Notes under the pieces: model-generated
Databases searched by the model: none
Told to the model about the DNA's origin: nothing
What the model saw: only the letters and a program-made list of their open reading frames with translations
Origin: Fontibacterium meridianamericanum
Lineage (GTDB): Bacteria > Pseudomonadota > Alphaproteobacteria > Pelagibacterales > Pelagibacteraceae
Assembly (NCBI GenBank): GCA_965235635.1
Contig: CBDDYR010000001.1
Location: 248,001 to 312,000, forward strand
Length of the DNA: 64,000 bases
Direction: 5' to 3'
In this document: in pieces, positions 55,491 through 63,550 of the stretch
Position numbering within the stretch: position 1 is the first letter of the stretch
Layout: each line of letters opens with the position of its first letter
Position numbers and translations under genes: made by a program

Positions 55491-56365
55491 TGAAATCTAT
55501 CAGATATTTTTTTGAATTTATTTTAGTAATAATTTTTTTTTTAATTTTTAAAATTATTGGTCTTAAATTGTCTTCTGACTTAGGGGAAGTAATTGGAAAA
55601 TACTTTGGACCTTTATTTAGAAAAAAGATAATAGCTAAAAAAAATATTTTAATAGCATTTCCAGATCTTAACGAAAAATCGATCAACGAATTGATTGACC
55701 GTATGTGGAAAAATATAGGAAGAATATTTGGAGAATACATCCATATAAATAAATTTAGTATTATTGACGAAAAAAAAAATAAGATAGTTTTTGTAAATAA
55801 AAATAATATCGAAATATTAAAAAAAAATAATAGACCTATTGTTTTCTTTTCTGGTCATTTTGCAAATTTTGAATTAATGGCAAAATGTTTACAAGAATTA
55901 GGATTTAATATTGGTGCAATTTATAGGCCTCTAAATAATTATTTTTTAAATCCAATTATGGAATTTATTAGAAAAAAATATATTTGCCCAATTCAAATTG
56001 AAAAGGGGTCTACTGGAACTAAAAAATTAATTAAACATATTTCTACTAACAATCCTTTAGCATTAATGATTGATCAAAGATTATCGTCCAGTATTCGTGT
56101 CCCTTTTTTTAATCAGCCAGCAACTACGACTACAACTCCTGCTCAATTAGCTATTAAATATGATGCGTTACTCGTGCCGGTTTTTTTAAAAAGAAACGAA
56201 AAAACTAATTTTGAATTTTTTATTGAGGAACCTTTGGTAATAAACAGAACTAATGATTATGATAGAAATATTTACAATATCACTGAAATCATGAATAAAA
56301 AAATAGAAGAATTTATAAAAAGGGATCCTGCGCACTGGCTATGGTCACACGATAGATGGAAATAA
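55490..56365 (+). CDS. lipid A biosynthesis acyltransferase (LpxL/HtrB family)
   Basis: Membrane-bound late acyltransferase that adds a secondary acyl chain to Kdo-lipid A. The 291 aa begin with a membrane helix (FILVIIFFLIFKIIGLKL). The catalytic His is in FFSGHFANFELM, followed by GAIYRPLNN and MIDQRLSSSIRVPFF, and the end is DPAHWLWSHDRWK. The start shares one base with the lpxK stop. The exact acyl chain cannot be read from sequence. Confidence 0.93.
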   Translation: MKSIRYFFEFILVIIFFLIFKIIGLKLSSDLGEVIGKYFGPLFRKKIIAKKNILIAFPDLNEKSINELIDRMWKNIGRIFGEYIHINKFSIIDEKKNKIVFVNKNNIEILKKNNRPIVFFSGHFANFELMAKCLQELGFNIGAIYRPLNNYFLNPIMEFIRKKYICPIQIEKGSTGTKKLIKHISTNNPLALMIDQRLSSSIRVPFFNQPATTTTTPAQLAIKYDALLVPVFLKRNEKTNFEFFIEEPLVINRTNDYDRNIYNITEIMNKKIEEFIKRDPAHWLWSHDRWK

Positions 56366-56370
56366 AAATA

Positions 56371-57162
56371 TTAATTAAAAATTAATTCTGGATCAATTTT
56401 AGCATCAAACCAATTCACTCCAAAATGTAAGTGCGGTCCAGTAGCTCTACCTGTTGAACCGACCTTTCCAATTACTTGCCCTTTTTTAATTAATTCATCT
56501 TTTCTTACTAAAATTTCATCTAAATGAGCATAGATTGTCGAAACTCCATGTCCATGATCTAAAATTATACTTCCTCCTGTAAAATAAAAACCTTTTTCAG
56601 CAAGAGTTACATAACCATCCGCTGGAGATTTAACCTCTGTTCCTCTAGGTGCAGCAAAATCAATGCCTAGATGCGGTGAACGAGGCTTACCATTCAATAT
56701 TCTTTGACTGCCATAAACACCTGAAATTACACCATCAATAGGCTTACTAAAGCCAGATAAAAAAAATTCAAAATCAGAATTAATTAATTGAGCATTTTTA
56801 ATTAAATCATTTTCTTTTTTTATAATTTCCAATGACTCTTGATCTGGAGTTACCATTTTTTCATGAAGACCATCTATTTTTTGAATTTTATATTGTCTTT
56901 TCTTTATTTTGTAAGTTTTGGAAGTAATTTGATTATTCTTATCAACTGACTCGATAACAATATTTCCTGTTTGATTATAATTAATACCAAAGACAAAATT
57001 ACCGTTTTTAGATAATTTTATTTTTTGCTTATTAATATATATAGACTTATCAGGCTGTTCTTTACCAATAATAAGTGCTCCTTGGATAATTTCTCCATTT
57101 AATTCAAAAGCATTTACTAAATTTGATTGAAATATTAAAAATAATATAATTAAAAAACGCAT
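56371..57162 (-). CDS. M23-family (LytM) metallopeptidase
   Basis: Exported peptidoglycan hydrolase or its regulator, 263 aa with a signal peptide (about 1-18). The LytM domain shows zinc ligands in SPHLGIDFAAPRGTEVKSP and ATGPHLHFGVNWF, with the central YAHLDEI. All catalytic residues seem present, so enzyme activity is likely, unlike degenerate EnvC-type activators. It follows a DUF2093 gene on the minus strand and ends 5 bp from the convergent acyltransferase gene. Confidence 0.92.
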   Translation of the reverse strand: MRFLIILFLIFQSNLVNAFELNGEIIQGALIIGKEQPDKSIYINKQKIKLSKNGNFVFGINYNQTGNIVIESVDKNNQITSKTYKIKKRQYKIQKIDGLHEKMVTPDQESLEIIKKENDLIKNAQLINSDFEFFLSGFSKPIDGVISGVYGSQRILNGKPRSPHLGIDFAAPRGTEVKSPADGYVTLAEKGFYFTGGSIILDHGHGVSTIYAHLDEILVRKDELIKKGQVIGKVGSTGRATGPHLHFGVNWFDAKIDPELIFN

Positions 57163-57354
57163 TTATTTTTTATTCAATTGATTAAAGCGTTCTGCGGCCT
57201 CAACATAAGAAAAATAAGCTTCTTGCAATTCAACATTCCAATATCTTAACTCTGATAAATTTATTTTCTTCCCTGAAACCTTGCAAAGTACATAATCACC
57301 TGGATTAATGATTTCAAAATTTGCAGGTTTAAATTTTAATTTTGCTTCTTTCAT
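57163..57354 (-). CDS. DUF2093 domain protein
   Basis: Small protein of 63 aa from the ATG at 57354. It contains FEIINPGDYVLCKVSGKKIN and LRYWNVELQEAY, the conserved core of DUF2093, a family found almost only in alphaproteobacteria and often beside xseA or xseB. A TTG at 57369 would add 5 residues and overlap the xseA stop. The function is unknown; the early Cys and W-x-V-x-x-Q-E-A-Y block look like a ligand or partner-binding site. Confidence 0.82.
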   Translation of the reverse strand: MKEAKLKFKPANFEIINPGDYVLCKVSGKKINLSELRYWNVELQEAYFSYVEAAERFNQLNKK

Positions 57355-57365
57355 AAAAAATATTT

Positions 57366-58559
57366 TCAACTAATTTTAGCGTTAATTTTCCCATCTGATA
57401 ATTCAATTGTAATATCATTATTTTTATTAACTTGGATTTTTTTGTAAATAATATTACCATTCAAATCTCTAACAATTGAAAAACCTCTTCCTAAAATTTT
57501 GTTTGTATCCAAACTATTTAATCTAGAAAAAATACTATTTAAATTTAATTGAAAATATTTAAATTTATTTTTTAATAAACTAACAAGCGATTTGTCAAAG
57601 CTTTTAATCTTATCTTTTTTTTCTTTGATAAGATTTTTTAAATTTTTAATATTTAATGACTTAACTAATTGATAAATATTTTTATCTTTTTCTCTTAAAA
57701 ATAAATTAAAACTGGAAATTAGCTGCTTATGAAGTGCAAAAATTTTATCAATTAAATTATCTTTTTTTGGAACAGCTTTTTCTGCAGCGGCAGTTGGAGT
57801 GGATGCTCTATAGTCTGCGACAAAATCAAGTAAAGTAAAATCAGTCTCATGACCAATTGCAGAGATAATTGGTATTTTGCTATTAAATGCAGCTTTCACT
57901 ACATTCTCATCATTGAATGATAACAAGTCTTCTGCTCCTCCGCCTCCCCTAGCTATTATTATAGTATCAACATTAATTTTATTGTTAAAAAATTGAATTC
58001 CTTCAACAATTTCTCTTGCAGATTTATTTCCTTGCACAGAAATTGGATAAACTAACAGGTGGGTTGGATACCTATCTTTAACTCTATTAATAATATCCAT
58101 TATTACAGCCCCCGTCGGAGAAGTAATTATTCCAATTTTATTGGGGATAAATGGTATAGGTTTTTTGTGTTCTTCATTAAAATATCCTTCGGCCTGTAAT
58201 TTTTTTTTTCTTTGCTCAATTAATTTTAGGAGCGCACCCTCACCTTGAAGTTCGATTTGATCTACTTTAATCTGATAACTTGAAATACTACTTTTAGCAT
58301 AAGTTGTAATTTTTCCTTCAGCAACGACCTCCATTCCCTCTTCAGGAAAAACTTGCAAAAATGGTACTGCACTTGACCAACAAGTAGCATTTAGTACAAA
58401 ATTTTCGTCTTTTAAGGAAAAATACAAATGACCTTTATTTTCTTTTATCTTAGAAACTTCTCCTCTAATCCTTACTCTTTCAAAATTTTCTTCTAAAATG
58501 TTTTTTGTTAGAGATGTAATTTCTGAAACAGAAAATTCTGGTATGTTTTTCATTATCAA
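57366..58559 (-). CDS. xseA: exodeoxyribonuclease VII large subunit
   Basis: Nuclease for single-stranded DNA. The 397 aa have the N-terminal OB fold (VRIRGEVSKIKENKGHLYFSLKDE), the catalytic region IGIITSPTGAVIMDIINRV and IIARGGGGAEDLLSFNDENV, IISAIGHETDFTLLDFVADY, then a long coiled coil and the end motif ILGRGFSIV. A nearby second ATG (58553) is an alternative start. xseB is not visible in the window. Divergent from purD by 21 bp. Confidence 0.96.
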   Translation of the reverse strand: MIMKNIPEFSVSEITSLTKNILEENFERVRIRGEVSKIKENKGHLYFSLKDENFVLNATCWSSAVPFLQVFPEEGMEVVAEGKITTYAKSSISSYQIKVDQIELQGEGALLKLIEQRKKKLQAEGYFNEEHKKPIPFIPNKIGIITSPTGAVIMDIINRVKDRYPTHLLVYPISVQGNKSAREIVEGIQFFNNKINVDTIIIARGGGGAEDLLSFNDENVVKAAFNSKIPIISAIGHETDFTLLDFVADYRASTPTAAAEKAVPKKDNLIDKIFALHKQLISSFNLFLREKDKNIYQLVKSLNIKNLKNLIKEKKDKIKSFDKSLVSLLKNKFKYFQLNLNSIFSRLNSLDTNKILGRGFSIVRDLNGNIIYKKIQVNKNNDITIELSDGKINAKIS

Positions 58560-58580
58560 TTTATATACCTATATTATTAT

Positions 58581-59846
58581 ATGAACATAGCTGTTATAGG
58601 AAGTGGCGGAAGAGAACATTCTATTTGTTTTAAACTAAAACAATCAAAACAAATTAATAAAATTTTTTGTATCCCTGGAAATGCTGGTACAAGCACAATA
58701 GCAGAAAATATTAATATAGATGTACTTAACTTTAAAAGTATTTCAGAGTTTTTAAAAAATAATAATACAAAAATAGTATTTGTTGGTCCAGAGGTTCCTT
58801 TGGTTAAAGGAATTAAAAATTATCTAGAAAAAAAAAATTTTTTTGTATTTGGGCCTTCCAGTGCAGCATCAAGATTAGAAAAGTCCAAATCTTTTACAAA
58901 ACAACTTTGCAAAAAATATAAAATACCTACAGCAGAATATAAATCTTTTAGTAGCATGAAAGGAGTCAAAGAATATATAAAAAAAATGAATACACCTATA
59001 GTGATAAAAGCTGATGGGTTAGCATCTGGAAAAGGAGTTTTTATCTGTAATAGCAAAACAATTGCGTTACAAAAATGTAAAGAAATTAATCAAGGAAAAT
59101 TTAAAAGCTCTAAAAAATTTGTTATTGAGGAATTTTTATTAGGAGAAGAGGCAAGTTATTTTATAATTTCAGATGGAAAAAATTATAAATTTTTTGGAAC
59201 AGCACAAGATCATAAAAGAATAGGTGAAGGTGATACGGGTCCTAATACTGGAGGAATGGGCGCTTATTCTCCTTCAAATATTATTACAAAAGGCGTTGAA
59301 AAAAAAATAAAACAACAAATTATTGAACCTACATTAAAAGGATTAAAAAAATTAAGATGCCCTTTTGTTGGGATACTTTATGCAGGTCTAATTATTAAAA
59401 ATAATAAACCCAAACTCATTGAATATAATATTAGACTTGGAGATCCTGAATGCCAAGTTTTGATGATGAGATTAAAAACAGACTTATTAAAAATTATATT
59501 AGCTTGCAAAAAAAAACAAATTAATAAAATTGGAATTAATTGGAGTAATAAAAAAGCAATGACAATTGTTGCATCATCAAAAGGATATCCTAATAAGCAA
59601 AGTAAAATATCAGAAATAAAAAATGTAGAAAAAATCTTACTAAATAATAGTCAATACCTATTTCACGCGAGCACATTTAAAAAAAATAATAAGATTTTTT
59701 CATCTGGTGGTAGAGTTTTAAATGCTACAGCTTTAAATAAAAATCTCAAATCGGCTCGAACCACTTGCATTAAAATGTTTAAGAAAATTAACTGGAAAGA
59801 CAAATACTTTAGAAGAGATATCGGCTGGAGAGCAATAAGTAACTAA
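58581..59846 (+). CDS. purD: phosphoribosylamine--glycine ligase
   Basis: ATP-grasp enzyme (GARS) for the second step of purine synthesis. The 421 aa open with NIAVIGSGGREHSICFKLKQ, then GPEVPLVKGI and the ATP-binding VIKADGLASGKGVFIC, and have the TGPNTGGMGAYSPS loop and EYNIRLGDPECQVLMMRLKT. Slight Lys enrichment reflects the genome's AT bias. It overlaps tadA by 4 bp in convergent orientation. Confidence 0.97.
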   Translation: MNIAVIGSGGREHSICFKLKQSKQINKIFCIPGNAGTSTIAENINIDVLNFKSISEFLKNNNTKIVFVGPEVPLVKGIKNYLEKKNFFVFGPSSAASRLEKSKSFTKQLCKKYKIPTAEYKSFSSMKGVKEYIKKMNTPIVIKADGLASGKGVFICNSKTIALQKCKEINQGKFKSSKKFVIEEFLLGEEASYFIISDGKNYKFFGTAQDHKRIGEGDTGPNTGGMGAYSPSNIITKGVEKKIKQQIIEPTLKGLKKLRCPFVGILYAGLIIKNNKPKLIEYNIRLGDPECQVLMMRLKTDLLKIILACKKKQINKIGINWSNKKAMTIVASSKGYPNKQSKISEIKNVEKILLNNSQYLFHASTFKKNNKIFSSGGRVLNATALNKNLKSARTTCIKMFKKINWKDKYFRRDIGWRAISN

Positions 59847-60298
59847 TTACGTTTTTTTTTAAAAAAATTTTTCATTAAATCTAAAAAAATATTTTCTTTA
59901 AAGCCATAATAAAATTTAGGCTTATAATGTAAATTCTTAGAATAAATTAATTTTGGGCCATTAATAAATCCTCCTGACTTTTTATCTTCCAAACAAAAAT
60001 AAACTCTTCTAATCCTAGAAAATGAAATAGCAGAGGTGCACATAGCACATGGTTCTAGAGAACAATAAAGGTCAAATTTATCTAATCTATTTGAATTTGT
60101 TAATTTTGAAGCTTTTAAAATAGCATTAATCTCGGCGTGTAAAATTGAATTTTTTTTAGACTGATTTATGCATGCTGATATAACTTTTTTAGTAACGGGA
60201 TTTACTATAATCGCGCTAATTGGAAGTTCATCTAAAGCAAGAGCTTTTTTTGATAATTTTAAAAGTAAATTAGTATAAATATCAATTTGACTATTCAT
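59843..60298 (-). CDS. tadA: tRNA-specific adenosine deaminase TadA
   Basis: Makes inosine at the wobble position of tRNA-Arg. The 151 aa have the zinc and proton-shuttle site His54-Ala-Glu56 in LHAEINAIL and Pro83-Cys84-x-x-Cys87 in LEPCAMC, followed by SFSRIRRVYF. Its start lies 1 bp from the start of the divergent rluB, so its promoter must be inside rluB. It overlaps purD by 4 bp at the 3' end. Confidence 0.96.
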   Translation of the reverse strand: MNSQIDIYTNLLLKLSKKALALDELPISAIIVNPVTKKVISACINQSKKNSILHAEINAILKASKLTNSNRLDKFDLYCSLEPCAMCTSAISFSRIRRVYFCLEDKKSGGFINGPKLIYSKNLHYKPKFYYGFKENIFLDLMKNFFKKKRN

Positions 60299-60299
60299 T

Positions 60300-61040
60300 A
60301 TGAATAATAATTACCAAAAAAAAATTAGAATAGCTAAATTTTTATCAAACAAAGGGTATGGTTCTAGACGTGAAATAGAACAATTAATTCTTAAAAAAAA
60401 AATTATTGTTAATAAAGAAATTATTTCATCTCCCATTACTTTTGTAAGCAATCAAGATGAAATAATCATAAATAATAAAAAAATAAATCTTCAAAAAAAA
60501 CTAGAAGTATGGAAATTCTATAAACCGTTAAATTATATTACCTCTAGAAACAAACAGGATGATAGACCCATTATATATGATTTATTACCTTTTAATCTTA
60601 AAAAAATAAAAACTGTCGGTAGATTAGATATTAATTCAGAGGGACTTTTATTATTAACAGATGATGGTGAAATAATAAAAAATTTAGAATTACCTAAAAA
60701 TAAATTTATAAGAAAATACAAAGCAAGAGTTTATGGATATGTTGATGAAAGTTCCCTGAATAGAATTAGTAAAGGAGTAAAAATAAACAATATTCAATAT
60801 GCTCCTTTTGAATATAAATTATTAAAAAAAGGAAATGCGAATTCTTGGCTTGAGTTCCAAATGTGTGAAGGAAAAAATAATGAAATAAGAAATTTATGTA
60901 CTGCAGTTAATCTTCAAGTTAATAGACTAATTCGTATAGAGTATGGCCCATTTAAACTTAAAAACTTATTGCCTGGAAAAGTTGAAAAAGTAGAAGAAAA
61001 AGAAATGAAGTTATATGAGGATTATATCAGGAAAATATAA
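60300..61040 (+). CDS. rluB: 23S rRNA pseudouridine synthase, RluB/RsuA family
   Basis: Enzyme of 246 aa with an N-terminal S4 RNA-binding domain (RIAKFLSNKGYGSRREIEQLI) and the catalytic Asp in GRLDINSEGLLLLTDDGE. The KYKARVYG segment and EGKNNEIRNLC near the C-terminus are typical of the RsuA/RluB/RluE group. RluB is favoured because alphaproteobacteria carry rluB beside tadA and rsmD. It overlaps rsmD by 26 bp. Confidence 0.92.
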   Translation: MNNNYQKKIRIAKFLSNKGYGSRREIEQLILKKKIIVNKEIISSPITFVSNQDEIIINNKKINLQKKLEVWKFYKPLNYITSRNKQDDRPIIYDLLPFNLKKIKTVGRLDINSEGLLLLTDDGEIIKNLELPKNKFIRKYKARVYGYVDESSLNRISKGVKINNIQYAPFEYKLLKKGNANSWLEFQMCEGKNNEIRNLCTAVNLQVNRLIRIEYGPFKLKNLLPGKVEKVEEKEMKLYEDYIRKI

Positions 61041-61581
61041 AGGAAAAAAAATACTTTTTCCGAGCAAATTAATCACTAGACCTCTTAGGGATCGAGTTAA
61101 AGAAAGTATATTTAATATTTTACAACACTCAAATAAAATTCAATTTGAATTTAAAAATTCAATTGTTTTAGATCTTTTTTCTGGTTCAGGTTCTTTTGGA
61201 TTAGAATGCTTATCACGAGAAGTAAAAAAAGTACTTTTCTTTGAAAAAAATCCTGAAGCTTTTTCTATTTTAAAAAAAAATCTTAATATCCTTAATATAC
61301 TCAGTGAAAATGCTATCGCTAACAACGAGGATGTTTCTTTAATACAAAATAATAGATTATTTGATCGAATTAAACCAAATTTAATTTTTTTAGATCCTCC
61401 TTTCAAAATAAAAAATATTGAAAATATAATTAATAATTTAAGAAAAATTATTAACAAAAAAAATATATTAGTAATTCATACAAATTCTGAAAATAATATT
61501 GAACATGAAGAACTCGATGTTATCGAAGAAAGAATTTATGGAGTTTCTAAAATTTATTTCGCAAAATTAAATCTAACTTAA
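61015..61581 (+). CDS. rsmD: 16S rRNA (guanine(966)-N2)-methyltransferase
   Basis: Rossmann-fold methyltransferase of 188 aa. It starts MRIISGKYKGKKILFPSKL, then TRPLRDRVKESIFNIL, the SAM-binding LDLFSGSGSFGLECLSR, and the catalytic LIFLDPPFKIK (DPPF). Shares 26 bp with rluB, and its last 9 bp overlap the 3' end of pgi on the other strand. Confidence 0.95.
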   Translation: MRIISGKYKGKKILFPSKLITRPLRDRVKESIFNILQHSNKIQFEFKNSIVLDLFSGSGSFGLECLSREVKKVLFFEKNPEAFSILKKNLNILNILSENAIANNEDVSLIQNNRLFDRIKPNLIFLDPPFKIKNIENIINNLRKIINKKNILVIHTNSENNIEHEELDVIEERIYGVSKIYFAKLNLT

Positions 61582-62760
61582 TAGAGAATAAGTCTCTTTT
61601 TTAATTTCTTCTACAGCTGGCTGGTTAAAAGGATTTAAATTTAGCGCTTTACATAAAATTGCCGTTTCTAACATTGAATAAACAATTAAAGAAATAAAGC
61701 TTTGAATAGGTTTTTTTTGATCAATCAATACTACTCGAAAAGGTATCAAATTTTTTTTAAAAACATTTATCGTCGCATTGAATTGTGAATCAATAATATT
61801 ATTTAAAGAATTTTTTTTGAATTTTTGATCAAAATAATCTTTTATGGGTTTATCAAGTTTATTGTTAATGGTTTTAAAGAATGTAAAAAATTTATTTTTC
61901 CTTCCGTCTAGATAAAGCTGCATAATACTATGATGATCTTTAGGACACTCTGATATAATCGGAGTAAAATCTTTACCTTTCTTTCCAATACTCTCTGCTA
62001 ATAATTGTTGGTGCCAATAACCATAACTTAATAAATTATGGGAATAAATTAGAGATACATGAGTATTTATTTTGGATTTTGTCATTAATGTTAATAAAGT
62101 GGCGGCATTCCTAATTAGATTTTGATTTAAACCTTTTTTGAGAACAGAATTAATTCCTTGAATAATTTTTTTATAATCAAGATTAAACATTAACAAACCC
62201 GCCTCCGATAAAACTGAATATCGACCACTAAGGTTTATATTGTGTTCAAAAAATATAAGATTATTTTTTTTTGCAAAGTTAGATAAAATATTATTTCTCT
62301 CAGAAATAACTATAAAATTTTTAGATATATTTTTTTTTCTTTTACGTAAATTATTTAAAATAATATTACAATTAGTTAAAGTTTCTAAAGTTTTGCCAGA
62401 TTTAGATATAATAAAAATTGAGAATTTACTTAAATCTTTTTTAATAAAATCATTAATTACAGAATTATTCAAATTATCTAAAAAATAATAATTTTTATCT
62501 AAGCCAAAAAAAGAAGAAAACATCCTAGATCCAAGAACAGATCCACCCATTCCTATAACTAAGATATTTTTATGAAGTTTTCTTTTTAAGATTTTTTTTT
62601 TTGAAGAAAGAGTTTTTTGATACTTTGCTGACAGTGTATTAAAGAAAAAATTTTCTTTATTAATAAGCAAATCTTTAAATATTTTAGAGCATTTTCTATA
62701 ATTATTTTTATAAGAAGTTGAGTTATTTTTTAAAAAATTAAAAAGATTAATTTTCATCAA
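61573..62760 (-). CDS. pgi: glucose-6-phosphate isomerase
   Basis: Interconverts glucose 6-phosphate and fructose 6-phosphate. At 395 aa it is shorter than the 550-aa E. coli enzyme, similar to other compact forms. The SIS-domain marks are GMGGSVLGSRMFSSFFG with IISKSGKTLETLTNC, the HNINLSGRYSVLSEAGLL stretch and SYGYWHQQLLAESIGKKG with the conserved Gln-x-x-x-x-Glu. The C-terminal FNQPAVEEIK segment carries the catalytic Lys region. Poorly conserved, Lys-rich N-terminus. Overlaps rsmD by 9 bp. Confidence 0.92.
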   Translation of the reverse strand: MMKINLFNFLKNNSTSYKNNYRKCSKIFKDLLINKENFFFNTLSAKYQKTLSSKKKILKRKLHKNILVIGMGGSVLGSRMFSSFFGLDKNYYFLDNLNNSVINDFIKKDLSKFSIFIISKSGKTLETLTNCNIILNNLRKRKKNISKNFIVISERNNILSNFAKKNNLIFFEHNINLSGRYSVLSEAGLLMFNLDYKKIIQGINSVLKKGLNQNLIRNAATLLTLMTKSKINTHVSLIYSHNLLSYGYWHQQLLAESIGKKGKDFTPIISECPKDHHSIMQLYLDGRKNKFFTFFKTINNKLDKPIKDYFDQKFKKNSLNNIIDSQFNATINVFKKNLIPFRVVLIDQKKPIQSFISLIVYSMLETAILCKALNLNPFNQPAVEEIKKETYSLLS

Positions 62761-62761
62761 A

Positions 62762-63073
62762 CTATTTTATTTTTTCAAGAATACTTTTTTCTAAAGATCC
62801 GGATTCTGTTCCCTTGTTAATTTCTGCATCTTTTTTATCTTTTCCAAGGTTCTTATTAAAAATTTCTTTTAAATTATCCTTTTCATCTTTTTGATTATTT
62901 TGATTCACAGAATCTGGCGGTAACAAATCGAAATTTGGTGGCATGGTTAAAGGATTTCTTTTTTCAATTAAAAACTCATCAGGAACATCTTTTTTCATTC
63001 CTAATCCTTTTTGAACATTTTCACATGAATTTAATAAAAAAATTAATACAAATAAATTTATAACTTTTTTCAT
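62762..63073 (-). CDS. DUF3035 / BamF-like lipoprotein
   Basis: Small lipoprotein of 103 aa. The signal peptide ends in the lipobox LLNSC, with the lipid-modified cysteine at about residue 17. The KKDVPDEFLIEKRNPLTMPP segment is the core of DUF3035, called BamF in Caulobacter, where it associates with the outer-membrane Bam complex. The rest is a charged, probably disordered tail. Maturation would need lgt and the lspA gene next door. It overlaps lspA by 4 bp. Confidence 0.8.
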   Translation of the reverse strand: MKKVINLFVLIFLLNSCENVQKGLGMKKDVPDEFLIEKRNPLTMPPNFDLLPPDSVNQNNQKDEKDNLKEIFNKNLGKDKKDAEINKGTESGSLEKSILEKIK

Positions 63074-63549
63074 TTTTTTTTTATTTTAAATAGATCAATT
63101 ATTATTAAACCAATAATTCCAATAGTTATAAAAATATCAGCAATATTAAATGTAAACCAGTGAAAACTCTCATAATGAAGATCTATAAAATCTGGAACAG
63201 AACTATAATAATATCTGTCAAATAAATTACCTAGTGACCCACCTAAAATTATAGAAATAAAAATAGACTCTAAGTAATTTGGTGAAGTTAGCATCCAATA
63301 TATTAAAATTAAATTAATAATAGTTATAATAATTGAAATAATTGAATAAAAAATATTAGGTTCAATCTGTAAAATTCCAAAACCAATTCCACTATTCCAC
63401 ACTAAAGAAAAATTAAGAAAAGAATTAAAATAGATTTCAGACAAAGAGTTATTTGAAAAATTTTTTAAAATTAAAATTTTTGAAATTCTATCTACTGAAA
63501 AAAGAATGAGAATAAAAACAAATAAATATATTTTTTTTTTATTCAACAT
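63070..63549 (-). CDS. lspA: lipoprotein signal peptidase (SPase II)
   Basis: Inner-membrane aspartyl protease that removes the signal peptide of lipoproteins. The 159 aa have four membrane helices; the catalytic aspartates lie in GNLFDRYYYSSVPDFIDLHY and FNIADIFITIG, the family's two conserved blocks. It lies 1 bp after the ileS stop, a common order (ileS-lspA), and overlaps the following lipoprotein gene by 4 bp. Confidence 0.95.
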   Translation of the reverse strand: MLNKKKIYLFVFILILFSVDRISKILILKNFSNNSLSEIYFNSFLNFSLVWNSGIGFGILQIEPNIFYSIISIIITIINLILIYWMLTSPNYLESIFISIILGGSLGNLFDRYYYSSVPDFIDLHYESFHWFTFNIADIFITIGIIGLIIIDLFKIKKK

Positions 63550-63550
63550 A

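Noticed and set aside
56366..56392. TTAATT repeat between the acyltransferase and M23 genes as a terminator
   Set aside because: The stem is only A/T and overlaps the coding end of the M23 gene, so it is too weak to call.
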